64,000 nt of DNA from Bugula neritina (taxonomy: Eukaryota > Bryozoa > Gymnolaemata > Cheilostomatida > Bugulidae), in NCBI GenBank assembly GCA_964035545.1, contig OZ037768.1, positions 7,245,241 through 7,309,240 on the forward strand, in the 5' to 3' direction. The notes below the pieces were generated by a model. It was not told the origin of the DNA. It did no database searches and saw nothing but the letters and a program-made list of their open reading frames with translations. A program made the translations under genes and the position numbers. Within the stretch, counting starts at the first letter, position 1; each line of letters opens with the position of its first letter. Positions 44,922 through 57,900 of this stretch are shown one piece after another.

Positions 44922-46167
44922 TTACTTCATCTCCACCAGAGGTATTTCTACATTATATAGATTCACTACAAGTTGCTATTCCTGGGTTTCCTCACTTTCC
45001 GGTATTAGTTGTGCACTATAATATTACAGAATATACAGCTGAGAAATATGGACACAATAGAAACAAATATGACAGTATTTTGTAAAATCAAATAATCAAG
45101 GCAGTGCTCTATCAGTAAGTTATTGTAATTAAATTAAGCTTACCTGTGATTCACCTGTATCGGTAGAATCAAATAGAGGTGTTTGTTTGTTCAGGCTGAC
45201 GAGTTCCTCCATTTGCCTCTCCAAATTCCTTCTTTCCTCATCTGAATCTGTGAAAATTTGTATAAGAAGTGGTATAGTAGTTAAAATTATTATGGCTATT
45301 ATTTTAGTGAAATTCAAGTTTAAGTTGGATTATTACTTAAAAAGTCATTATTTTAATGTTATTTCATGTCTGTATTCTGACCAATCATGTTTATTTTTCC
45401 CTTTAATACAAAATGTCACATACTTCTAACAGCTGGAGTCTTTCTTCTTCTACTCAAATAGGGTCTCCAACACCAATGGATGATCAGCAGAATCATTGAA
45501 ATGAGTGAAATTAAACATATTATTATTATGAGGAATGCAGGAAATGGCTTAATAGCTGCATCGTCCTGCTCATCTTGGGGTGAGTCTGTGACCAGTGGAT
45601 GTTCATTTTCTTCTGAACATTCCTCTATATATTCAAAATCTGAAAAAAAGCACAAACTTTTAGTCAATGCTTTTGTTGAAAGTCATTTCAAAAGTACATT
45701 AGTCTGGTAAACTGGAGTTACTATTTTTACCTGAACAGAAGTGATCACATTTCAAAAGTCTTTCTGGATAGCATTCTGGCAGACAGTTTCGAACTATCTC
45801 TGTATTGAAAGCTGTTGTTTCAATGTAGCAGTCATGTTGCCATTGAGTGGTGTTTCGGGGATAAGTTTGACATTGTGTCTTATCCAGGTTGCACAGTGCG
45901 TCAGCATATGAGGTTAGTGCAACGCAAAAAGCAATCCAGATTTTAATTTTAATTATAATCTAAAATTATAATTACAATAAATCATAAAAAATATTGTAAA
46001 TAAATCTAGTAAATATGTACTGATTTATCATATTATACCTTGTCTGCCTAAATTACATAAAATAAAAGAATATTCTGAGGAAAATATAATGCAAATAATA
46101 AGATTATCTTTTGTTGTCATTATATAATCAGTGCTTTTATACTATATACCTTTTCCATAGAGTTCAT
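44922..46167 (-). CDS. Small type I membrane protein with cysteine-rich ectodomain (206 aa); weak TNF-receptor-like pattern
   Basis: Exons in phase (5' to 3'): 46167-46150 (MNSMEK), 45959-45731, 45639-45424, 45247-45144, 44975-44922 (TAA). Signal peptide IIIKIKIWIAFCVALTSYADA. The ectodomain has eight cysteines and an N-glycosylation site (NTT). Transmembrane helix FPAFLIIIICLISLISMILL, basic stop-transfer RRRK, and a ~60-residue cytoplasmic tail with an ERRNLERQMEELVSL helix and SLNKQTPLFDSTDTGES. The cysteine spacing C-x14-C-x3-C-x7-C-x3-C resembles, minus one cysteine, the single cysteine-rich domain of TACI/BCMA and insect Grindelwald. That is a suggestion only. The first 18-nt coding exon and the last exon (54 nt) are the least certain. 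I do not recognise an ortholog. Confidence 0.65.
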
Positions 46168-46570
46168 GCAAGGATAGAGCTACTAGGTGATTAAGACTGA
46201 TAAGTTGCAAATGAAGAAAACTTAGTTGGTTAAGTGAATTAATTTCATATAGTCAAAAGAAAAGAGAACAATTAGTGTAAATATATCATAATGAATTCTA
46301 AGAACAGCTTTATTCTCATACAATAGCTGTATTCAATGCAAGCAATCTGTGAGCAATTGTTGTAGTTTTGTGCACTACTAAAGTGAGGTGTTACTGTACA
46401 CACGAATTACTGCTGCATGGTTTACTATGAGGTTGTGAGAGAAACCGAAATAGTTAACGTTTATAATAAATCTATATTTGAAAGCTAATTAGATACAAAG
46501 TCATAAATAGTTGCAAAAGAATATACACATATAGAACAGCTACACAATATTATCCTAATCTACATGACAG

Positions 46571-46810
46571 TTATCCTCCAACAGAGGCCAGGTGCCGGAA
46601 GGCGTTGTTTATATCTGGCTCTGATTGTCCGGTGGGTGGTTTCGGCGGTGTCACCGTATGGAGTGACATGGTGCTGCATGGAATTGTGGCTTCGCTAACG
46701 GAGTTGTAGTCTCTTGGAACTTCATAATACTTCATAACATAATACAATGTCACAACTCTGTTGCAAGTACTTATACAGGGGATGTTAGGGGGTATACTTC
46801 CCACAGCCAC
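46571..46810 (-). CDS. Possible terminal exon of an unidentified minus-strand gene
   Basis: Open frame ending at TAA 46571 with coding-like composition: MKYYEVPRDYNSVSEATIPC ... TPPKPPTGQSEPDINNAFRH. It opens with GTG, not ATG; the first in-frame ATG is in MKYYEVP. It could be a single small gene or the last exon of a gene whose other exons lie between 46.8 and 48.9 kb, where none was recognised. Not joined to the membrane-protein gene, because its stop is upstream of that gene's start. Confidence 0.3.
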   Translation of the reverse strand: MAVGSIPPNIPCISTCNRVVTLYYVMKYYEVPRDYNSVSEATIPCSTMSLHTVTPPKPPTGQSEPDINNAFRHLASVGG

Positions 46811-48946
46811 TACACAATGTTATATGGTTTCAGACTTTTTCAAAGAGTCATTACATTATTTGCTTGTTATAAATAGCTGAATGTTTTCCAAGTTAAAATA
46901 ACATACAATCATAACATAAATGCTTCAAGTCCCAAGATTTAGATTATTAAATTAATTAATTGTAAAATAAAGCAACACCTATTTTCCTAATATTTATTCT
47001 ATACAACATAGTAATGCAAGAAGTAAAAATATTAGCTCTATACCATAATTTCTATGCCTCATTGTTGCTGTGCAAAAATATTTTTTGTCTATGTGGAAAG
47101 TAGAAACATGTAACTGTGTTCATTGAACTTGAAGTGGAAATTGAAGTGGAAAATCATTTGAGGATCACTTCATTATTTAACATAATATTTATTATAAAAC
47201 TATTCTTAATATAATATCTTGAACTTAATTCTCTTAATCACTTGTTTGAACATTTTTAGGTTCAGAAATTTTACACATATTTTATATGACCATTTAATTG
47301 AATAATTAATATGGGCTTTACTATTTTTATTGTTATACATGCACAACACACAATCTGTGTACAACAGCTGTTTTAGGGTCTGACCCCCCCCCTGTCAGCA
47401 CAGAAGAGAGTACCATGGCCCACACCTTATGTTTCTACTAAATCAGAAAGCTCGAAGAACTTTAGGAGTTACAAGCCTTGCATAATGCCAGCAGCTTGAG
47501 CATGGTTAGAAAGCTCAATCAATGTCGTTGCTGAGCATAAAGTGAGAGCCTTGTACCTCAATCTGTGTACAACTGCTGTTCTGGGATATAAAATTATATA
47601 TAATATATATTATTATGAGCAAGCATAAAATGTATTGGATTTAATATATCAACTTTCATTTTAGCCATCATTCATTCATGCATTGAATTTATGCTTCCAA
47701 CTTTTCTTTGCAAGTTAGCCTATAAAGATACCTAATTTTGGGTGTTCATATAATGAAACTAATAACAGGTTTTTATAATATCATATGAATTCCATTAGAT
47801 ACATTCATTTTTATACAATTTACAACATATGAATAAAGTATAATAATATGTTCTTTTTACCACATGAAGTTATTCTTAATGATGAAAGAAGTCTAACAAC
47901 TAAAGAAGACAACTCTTGTGCTCTATAAAACATGTCTTCAATTTGTAGGTATTAATGTTGTTTACTAACTAAATGGTTCTAGTACCATACACTGTAAACA
48001 GCATTATGTCAAGTGTAGAAATAGTGAATTGTGGGATGCTTTGGACTAACAATAAGAAAAATTTACACGTTTTAAAACTTCCATTAATTCAAGCAGCCAT
48101 CTTCGTTCTGGTTACCAACACCTATTTTGATAGTAAGTATTACTGTTTCAATTTGCATGAACCTACATACGTTGGAAGTTAGACCTCTGTTGGCAGGCTA
48201 AGAAGATTGGCTATGATTTGAGTTATTATGTTATGAAACAACTCAATATTATGTAACATTATTCCAAGACACATACTACCAATTAGCTTAATGTATGAGC
48301 AGTATTGGAAAAATGTAAATATTATGCACCAATATGAAGCATAGAATTATAAACTTATAACTTTTATACCACACTAATATCTATAAATTTCAACCCAGGA
48401 GTGTGAGTAACGTATAATATATATTATTATAAACTGGAATGTAACAAAAGAGAGATATCATGTAAATCTATAGCAAACCAAATAATTAAAACATGAATAA
48501 ACATAGAATACCAAAAGAGCAAATGTAAAAAATTCAGATCCAAAGCATAAATGTGAGCTGATTTTAACCAAGCAGTTTCTGTAACTATATTAATAGAATG
48601 AACACTACTTATAGAGATTTGGAGCCCTCAACCATTGTTAGTAATAGAATATAATACAAATTTGTTATAATATGAATTTAGAGAGCAATTAATATAGAAT
48701 GCGAAGCTACGGTAAAAAATGACCAAGTATAATTTACTAGAAACTACTTTACATATTTTATCATTTCGAACAGGTCTACATCAACTATGCCAATGCCCAT
48801 TCAAAAGCTATCAAAATATATCTGTGCAATTAAACACAAGTATAGAAAATGAAAAGTAGTCATTATAGAGCAAAGCAGAAAATATAACAAAAATAGTTCT
48901 AAAGATGAATATTATAAACTGGTATTTGACTGGCAAAGATCTCAAT
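46811..48946. other. AT-rich spacer with a short direct repeat
   Basis: caatctgtgtacaac(a/t)gctgtt occurs at 47350-47372 and again at 47560-47582, bracketing ~190 bp of less AT-rich sequence that includes a C9 run (~47384). No gene or known element recognised. Confidence 0.5.
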
Positions 48947-51900
48947 TTATTTACTTTCTTTAGATTTCTTTTTACGGGACAAGGTCATTTCTGGGTCATG
49001 CACGATGAGATAGTTGTAAATATTAGCCATCTTTTCCTCTCCATCTTTTCGTCCGTATATGGTTAGCAAATAGTTGCCGGGCTTGTTCATGTTGACCTTA
49101 AACTTAGCTACTAAACCATCATTCTCTCTCACCATGATAACGTGGTCTCTGTACTCCTCATCTGGCTCTCTTATGAAATGATAAGACAACGAGACAAACA
49201 CTGGCACAGCAAACTCGATGTCGAACACAGCTGGCATCTGCTTGAGTTTGCCTTCCTTATGAGTGAGTGGCTTAATACCAAGTTTACTGCAGGCGCTCAT
49301 CATGCCATACTTGTTATTAACCATTTGTGAGGCGTTCTCCATTTTGGCAGCTCCGAGATCTATCCGCTTCTTCACTTTGGTCACATTAATAAGGTACTTG
49401 CAAGCGTGAGCTAGAGTGAGGTCCACGCTATCTGTGTCAGGTCTAGCGTACAGGTCAAGGCCATACTGCCCTGGCTGTGGAAATGTCAGCCCGATTATTA
49501 AATCTTCGTTAGAGGTGGCAGCTTTAACAAACTGATCCAGGAAGTGATCGTCCACCCCATTCATTCTCAGTTTGACTAGGAAATGAAGAGCCCGTCTCGT
49601 CGTAAACTTCAGCTCAACCTCAGACGAGTCGGCATTAATAACAGCCTAAAAAAGTAATTCTTTTCCACCTCAAAATGTCTCCTTTCTACACACAACTGGG
49701 AATATCAAATAAACTAAACCGAAAACTACACAAGGATCTGGAACAACTTTAAATTATTGTTAATGGGGCTAAAGTAATATTTTTATTAGCATTTCATATG
49801 AAATTTTATTACATCAAAATTATTTACTATCATATCACAGCATACATAACATAGATCAACACTTTCAGACAACCAGCTATCTTGAAGAAGGCACAGCAAA
49901 GCACTTCAACTAACCGTTTCATGAGAGAGAGGAAAGAGACGGAAATGTCTGATGGCTTTAGCTGGTCCCCATTCACCGCTGGCACAGTTTGGTAAAGCGT
50001 GCATTTTGTGCTTCAACTCTGAACAGATAATCTTGAATTTGCAGGCGCATTTCAATCGGAAAGGCATTGTAGAACTCGAGCTATCGCCGCTGCTTCCATC
50101 ATCTATCTTATTGGCAAATATCTCTAAGAAGAAGTCTCCTCTCACAGGCAGATGCACACTGTAGATCACCTGGTAATTAGTATAGGGTGAAATATACCTG
50201 CGAAACAATAGTTTCGTCTACAGTTCACACATATCTGGACTTGACGTATGCAATATTGACATGCAGGAGTAGACGATTAATAGAAAAAATGATAATTCAG
50301 TCAGTGATTAGGCAGCATCTTCATGATGCTATAACTAACCAAACATTGGGCATTTCCTCTAAAGAAATCAACAGGCTAATGTATTTTCATACTTTACACT
50401 ATTTATAAAACAAAGCTGTAGCCCAGACCTGAAGGTTAGCAGAGGAAGTGTAAAGGTTAGTTACCATTGCCAAGGCAGGTCATATATATAGATATGTATG
50501 AACATAAATAAAGATTATAGTCAAAAGTATACCCTGTGACCATTTAAACAAGCACGCACATCCCCAACACAGCAAATAAGCTATAAAAGTTCATAAATTG
50601 TAAATATATTCTTTTGCATTTTATTCAACATTAGAAAAGCTGTCCATCTCCAGAATATAGAATATAATGTACCCAAATATCACCTCGGAATAACAAAACC
50701 CCAATATGAGCAGCAATTTAATTTACCTCACAATAAGGCCGGTCCTGTAAAAACACAACTTTATAGACAATATGCGAAATGTGGCTAAATAAATTACAAG
50801 TCACATTACTCATAAATTGAGTCAAAGCTGTCACACCAAAATCTAAAAAATAAGGAAGACAACTCCATGACAAACACGCCTTGTGTGCAACTGCATTGCA
50901 TAGCTAGAACATAGGCTTATTTTACCCCACATTAGAGATGAGTTAGATAAAGCTAGCACACACCTCATCAACCAGCATGCTTTGAAAGACGAATCGGTCC
51001 AACTTGGCCCCCTTGTACTCCGTCTCATGACGGAGCTCTTTTGGAGCGAATCTCAGCTGGTAATGAAACACAATGTCCCGGGCAACTTCGTCGGGAACTT
51101 TAATTCTAATCTCAGCTCCGCCCATGTCATCAGTTCTGAGAACTGCAGAGTATGGCTCCTTGAACATCATGCCAAAGTGGAAGAATACAGACCTGAAAGA
51201 AATACATGCGTAAGTGAAAAGTAAGTACATGCGTTACTTTGGTGATGGCATAAACTTATGTCAAAAAATAAGTTTTTTTAGTGAAACCCACAGTAACTGA
51301 AGCAGTATATTCCATGCAATTATACTAATTTAACATTTACATAATATTAATAAAGTGAATTCCTGAAATGACTAGAAATTGACAAAAAGTGATTGAAACA
51401 AAACTGCTCTCTAACTAGTAACAATCTTTTTTTCTACCCGACATTGTTTTGTACCACTAACAGGGTAGAAACTTACTGAATATAGAAAGGTTATACGCTA
51501 AAAATAGGCTCTACATTGTAAACAAAATGAAACGCCTCACTACAGTATGGTATAGTTTTGCATTAAAATTCACACAACACATTTGTCTTTTTCAAAAGAA
51601 TCAATTTTTTTCGTACACATACTTTTATAGTAAATACATTCAATAAACCTTCACAATGGACGATAAGAACTTTTGAAGGTTGGCTAAGTGGTGGCAAATT
51701 TAACTGAACATAAATTTTTTTTCTGAGAAAAAACTTATTCACATTTTCACGTATCAACAAAACACAATTTAAATGCTATAGAGAAAATCATTGCTGCCTA
51801 ACATCAGCAAAAACATTAACATCAGTTATCTTAGACATATCACACATCCAAAGCAAGTCACCTGGGTTATAGAGTGCCATGGTGATAAATCTAAAGATTC

Positions 51901-54900
51901 CATGTCTAATTTCCAAACCAATATAATTTAAAGACTAGTAGAATATTGCATTACTAAAAATTGGCAAGCATTGTGCATGACTCGTGATGGAATTTTGAAA
52001 GTTTGGCGTTATCAGATTTTCATAATATTAAAAAGTAATACTGCTTTTTTAACAGGTGATATTCAACCTTAGTGATGACAAATATGATGTATACTATGGC
52101 ACTATGGCAACAGAAAAAATTAAACCTATCAATTTAATATGAATTATCCTTATTTCCTATCGAATGTAAAGCATATTTATTATAATAAGTAATTCTCATC
52201 AATAAGGAAACAATGCTGAAAATATGTTGAATGACAAAACTGATTTTTCTCTGTGGGACCTCTCTCTTTTACAGTGAAAATGGATTAAATACAAGATATT
52301 ATTACGTTATTCTATTAGCTAAGTAGATTTGCACTTAACACTGCTTAGTGTTTACAACTTCATAATATTCAAGGGTCACACACACACAACGCAAGTAGTA
52401 AACGTGTCAAGATACTTTACTTTAACCTACTTGACAGGCCAATCAAATCACATTATTAATTAGATTCACCCTCAGTGCAACTACTTGTACAGTGCAGTAA
52501 GAGTGTGAGAGGAGAGACTTCACCTTACAAACGGCAGTTCTTCAAACTCGGAGAGAGTCAAAGGATGTTCGAGCAGCTGCCATTTTGGATCATCGGGAAA
52601 GAACTCCTGAATAAACTCCAGTGGGTCGCACAGGAAGTAATGTTCATCGTACTGATAGCGGATTTTATCTTTCTTCTTCGTACCAAGCGTACGCTCCATT
52701 TCCATCACTGCCTTGTCTTTGTTCAACACCAGATGTCTAGAAATATGGTTGAATAAAACTTACTGCACGTTTTCTAATAGTATACTTTTCATTCCAAATT
52801 AAAATCAAAGTTCAGGTTCATAAGGGCCAATAGTGATGCTAAAATAGGCTCTCCCCCATTCAGCATCAGGGCATCTCACAAGGATATGAGGCTAAACTAT
52901 AAGCACAAGATTTAAATGCAATACTAAGAAAAGTTGCAGTTTTTATCCTCCACAACCAATGATGAGAAATCATTAGCTTTTATTATAAGTTCTCAGAACT
53001 TATATGAATCTCTAGCTAATGAATGGTAGATAAGGCAGACCAAAATAGCAAAACATTAATTATGAATAACCATGAAGTGAGAAATCATCTAGTAATTTAT
53101 TAATAATAAATTCCAAGAGAATCCCAGATAGCAAGATAACTACACGTGTAAGGCGGTTGCACCAGGGAAGAAAATAATTAAATAGATAATGTTACACATA
53201 ATATACTGTTTCTAGCACTAAGACAGTTGTAATGTTGATGAATAAGAAGATGATATCAACATAACATGTAAATATATACCCATAATCTTGCACAAGACGC
53301 AACATATTAATCAGAGATGACAAAACTTATATATTAATTACAAAGGTACGTAATATATTCATGCTTACTGCCTGCATTGTTTGCAAACTGACCATGAAAT
53401 AGCAAAACAAATATATAATGAAAATAATCTCTTACGTTGGAAGTACTTACAAATATACATAGCTCAGCAATTCTGCATTTAAGTGAAAGGCATTAACTTA
53501 TGCAATCATCACCATGATTATAGAATGACTCACCTGGCACCCCAGTTACACTGCACCAGTCTCCATTCACCATCTATTAGCACAGCATTCCAAGTGTTTC
53601 TAAACATCTCCCCCTCAAACTTCATACCTGGCTCATAGCCTACACTCTTAGATCTACCTTTGATCTCTACACAGTGCAGCCCTGAGTAGCTAAAGAGAAC
53701 AAGAATTTCCACTGCTAAACACCCTCCACAATGGCTTTGAAGATTACAATAAAGCAGTCATCATATTACAATACCTTCACGCATTACAAAACACACTTTA
53801 ATGCTGTTGAGCAAACATTACATAAAATAAAATATGCTGTACTGAGCAATAAAACTATACAGTATAAAAGTGCACATAGGCAGAACATTTACTAGAAAAG
53901 CTGCATCTCACAAAATATTTCAGGCATAACCTTCACTACTGTGATGAGTCACTTAAAAGCTCAGTATTGGTTATCAGTACTCAGTTCAGCAGTTATTCAA
54001 AAATTTAGTCCCTTATATGTTGATATTGCTGAATCAACACAGAGAGTGGTTCGCATGTGACCAGTACTAAAACCTGCAGCACTTGAAGGGATTATGCAGG
54101 TAATGTATCATTCTAATCACAACCACTGCATATCATGTATCAATATTAGCTTGTGAAAATAATATTTAGCTTAGTTCTTATAGTAGGCCAGGTTGAACAG
54201 CCAATGACCCTACATAAGTAATAGTAGATTATGGTAATAGGTTGCTGATGCTATTATTAATAGATCATTACTCAATATGAGAAAATGATAGCAACCCACG
54301 GGTAATCTTTACAGACAGCATGATACATGAAGAGGTTTTGGAGATTATCTCCTCATGAGCAACAATATGTATTCAAATTAACTAGAATAGCAAATAAGAA
54401 GCTGAATGAAAATCACCAATAGCAAATTTTCCACAACAAAATATATCAAAAATTCATAGCTTATTGCAAACTCTCAAAAAAAGAGACTTACAGAGAAAAA
54501 ATTATTGTGAAAGCAAGCAGAAACTGAACTTGCTTACCTGCAAAGTCTTTTGAATAAGGTGTGGTATGTCTCCGTCCCAAACTTTATCCCTCGCAGCAGA
54601 CCAAGGGGCGTGTCCTTGATGATTTCATTGAATTGTAAGGCATTCAAATCTTTAATTGTGATCCAACGGAAAATTGCCCTAAAGTAAATATCAGTACATC
54701 AAACACACACACAAGGCATCCAACATCAACATTATTAACACACAACTATTATAATAGCTATACTGGCACTACTGGCACTATTACTACTACAGTAGTAACT
54801 GACTGCCACTACCACTACTTTAGTAGCTATCAACTACTACCAACTTCCACTTGGAGTTCCAAGCACATGAATACATACAAAGCAAACCACAATGATTCTT

Positions 54901-57900
54901 TAGTTGCCATAGCAACCTGAAATTTCACACAACTACAGCAATCAGCAGTCAAACTGTTGAATGTTGAAGCAGTGAGCACTGCTAACTGTGTGGAAGTTGA
55001 AAGTAATAATCAGAAAATTTACACTAATGATTAGCAACAACCAACCTAGCTTTAGCAAGGTCGGACATCAAATCCCCGGTGAGATCTTGGACTAGATCGG
55101 TGAAGGTCGTTTGTTCTGTTTCAGCAATCTACAGAAAGTTACCATTTACACAGACACATGTATACTGATTGATCAATGTTTAATCTTTCATCAAATTCAC
55201 ACATCAAAATGAAACAACGACTGTAGAGAATGTGCTAAGTTAATCTTACTCTGGGCATAGTATTTCACAAAAATAAATAATCAGAAAGTGCCCATCAAGA
55301 TAAACTCAATCATGGCTAGATTTAACTTAGATCAGTCACAGGATAGATCATGTGACTCTATATCACAAATATTTTTCAGATGAATGATCGATGAAGGTAC
55401 TTAAAATTATGTAATATTAAAATATTAAATTTCAAAGTTTACAACTGATTATCGATATAACATCATGTCTATTAACAGTATATTGGCATGTAATATTGGC
55501 AAATTTATATATTAAACAGATAAAAGCAATACTGCTAGTCATCAGGAAGTTATAACAAGCAATAAAAGAGAGAGAAAGTGGAGAAACACGTATACTTACA
55601 TTCACTACATAGTCGTCCAAATCACTGAACACTTGGCTGGCTGTGAGGTTATGATAAATATCATTCTTACTAGTTTTAGGAGGGGCTGGCAGGGGGGCCT
55701 CGGCAAGGGAGGCAAACCCGGTGAGAATCTCTTCTGGCTGCAAGTCTTCAAAGTCATCAGGATCCAGTTCATCGTTCTCTATCTGTTTAATACATAAGAC
55801 CAATGTACTAAGCCACTGTTTGCTCGTAGATCTCAATGTATGCTGCTAATATATGAATTTATGCAATTAAAACCATAACAATATTGTATCTTCAATAAAT
55901 TTCGTTTCGTTTAATGAAGCTCAGTGAGCTCTTAGCAACAGGAGAAAGCATGCATTCAGCCATTAGTGTGCTGTAGTCACAGTCTAACAAAACTGACTCG
56001 GTATGAAGGGTTGCAACTTACACGTCCAACAGATGACAAATGACACTTAAACCACACTGGAAACTATGTGAATAAATCACGGAGGAAAATGATAAAGTAG
56101 GCACAAACAACGAAGTTAGAATTACTGATACGTATCTGATACAGTGTAGCTGTTTCATAGCAATTTACATTCTGGCCAGTCATGCGTGATTTACTGAAAC
56201 TAGACCAAACAATATTCACCATTCATGGTACGTTAGAGACTACCAACTCCGTTGGGTTTACTAGCCATACGACTGGGAGACTCAAGTGTACAGCAAAGAC
56301 ATCACAAGCACATTCATACCAGCTTTTTATTTATACTTTGTACAAGCATAATTTTATTTAACTGAGTGTGTTCGAGCATGTTATTTAAATGTTGCTAAAA
56401 CAGTTTTAAATTACAATCGTGTCTTCAACATATGAAAACATCCTTTTTAGCGATAGTATAAAATATGTTGAAGAGTAGAAAAGAGAAATAAACCTTAGCT
56501 CAAGTGCAACAGTAACCAATACTTAAGTAAGACTTGACATTTGTTCAGACACAACTTGACAAAGATTTTCGATTGAGATAATTACAGCTTCATGGATTTC
56601 TTTCTGGATCTCTTCTAGGTCTGCTTCCAGATCTTTCTTCTTTTCTTGCATCATTTCTAACATCTCAGACGATTGCTTGTCAACCAGCTGGGAAGTTTCC
56701 TCTTGCTGCTGTGCAATTACCTGTAAATAGAAGTGAAGGCAGCTGGTGAAGGCAGCGCACAGCAAAATATTTCAAACCAAAGCTATACATAGTTATGTGT
56801 TTTGTTGATAGCAAGTTAGATATAATTGGTATAGGAAGAGATATGGCCAGTTACACACCTTGAGTGTTCTATTACGGAGTTTCTGTGTGTGCTTATTCTC
56901 AATATCTTTTCTAGCTTCATCTTCTAACCTTTCCTTTTCCTAATAATAACAAGATTGTGTGATGAAACGGCATCTGTGAACAGTATTTTGAATTTAGCAT
57001 GCAAAGCATGTAGTTGTTGAAACTCTGCCCTAGCTTATTGTTCATGTATCAAATTTCATAATCACATTTCTAATGAAAGAAATTTTGAATAGAGTCCGTT
57101 TAATCAGATTTAAATCAAGGGAGTTAATTATACGCAACTAATCAACAGCATTGTAACATGCAAGCGAAGTCAGTTAAACACTGTATGAAATTGTAACTGT
57201 ATAGTAGTACCAATTTTTCATAAACAAATGACTTTCAAAATATAAACCAGATACTACTAGCTCTATCACCATGAGAGCAATGTCACACCGTCTGCCTGCT
57301 GCATTTCTATTCCTGTAATACCTATATTGCAAAACTCCTTAAAAAAACTAACTTATTTGTTATATGAGTTACAGAGTAGAGGTGTTAAAAATCTTCAATC
57401 TATTTTTACAAAACGAATAATAAACTTTTTTTAGAAACAAAACAATGAATAAAGTATTTAAAAAAACTTTTGATCATGCATCCCATGTCTATAGACAATT
57501 ACATGCAACTAGTATGGGTATATGACAGGCTAGACTTCCATCTATATATGGATATTATATTTTGCGAGTACTTCATAGCAGCAGGTATACATGTATGCAA
57601 CAGTAGAATAGCATAAAGCAATAGATGCAGACAAACGCATCAATACCTTTTTAACATTAGTAGAAAACAGAAATGTAGGAAACTACAAAATATTGAACAC
57701 ACTTGAAATAAAATGTTACTTGAAAGGCAGTTTTGATAAATGGTATGATTTTATTGCAAAACTTGTGCCGCAATTTTAGAATTTTAACGTTATACCCTAA
57801 CAAATTTTAGAATTTCAATGTGATATACCAAAACATTTTAATTTAAATGCATTGTGTCTGTGTTGTACATTTGGTGTCAGTACTTACACACAGAACAAAT

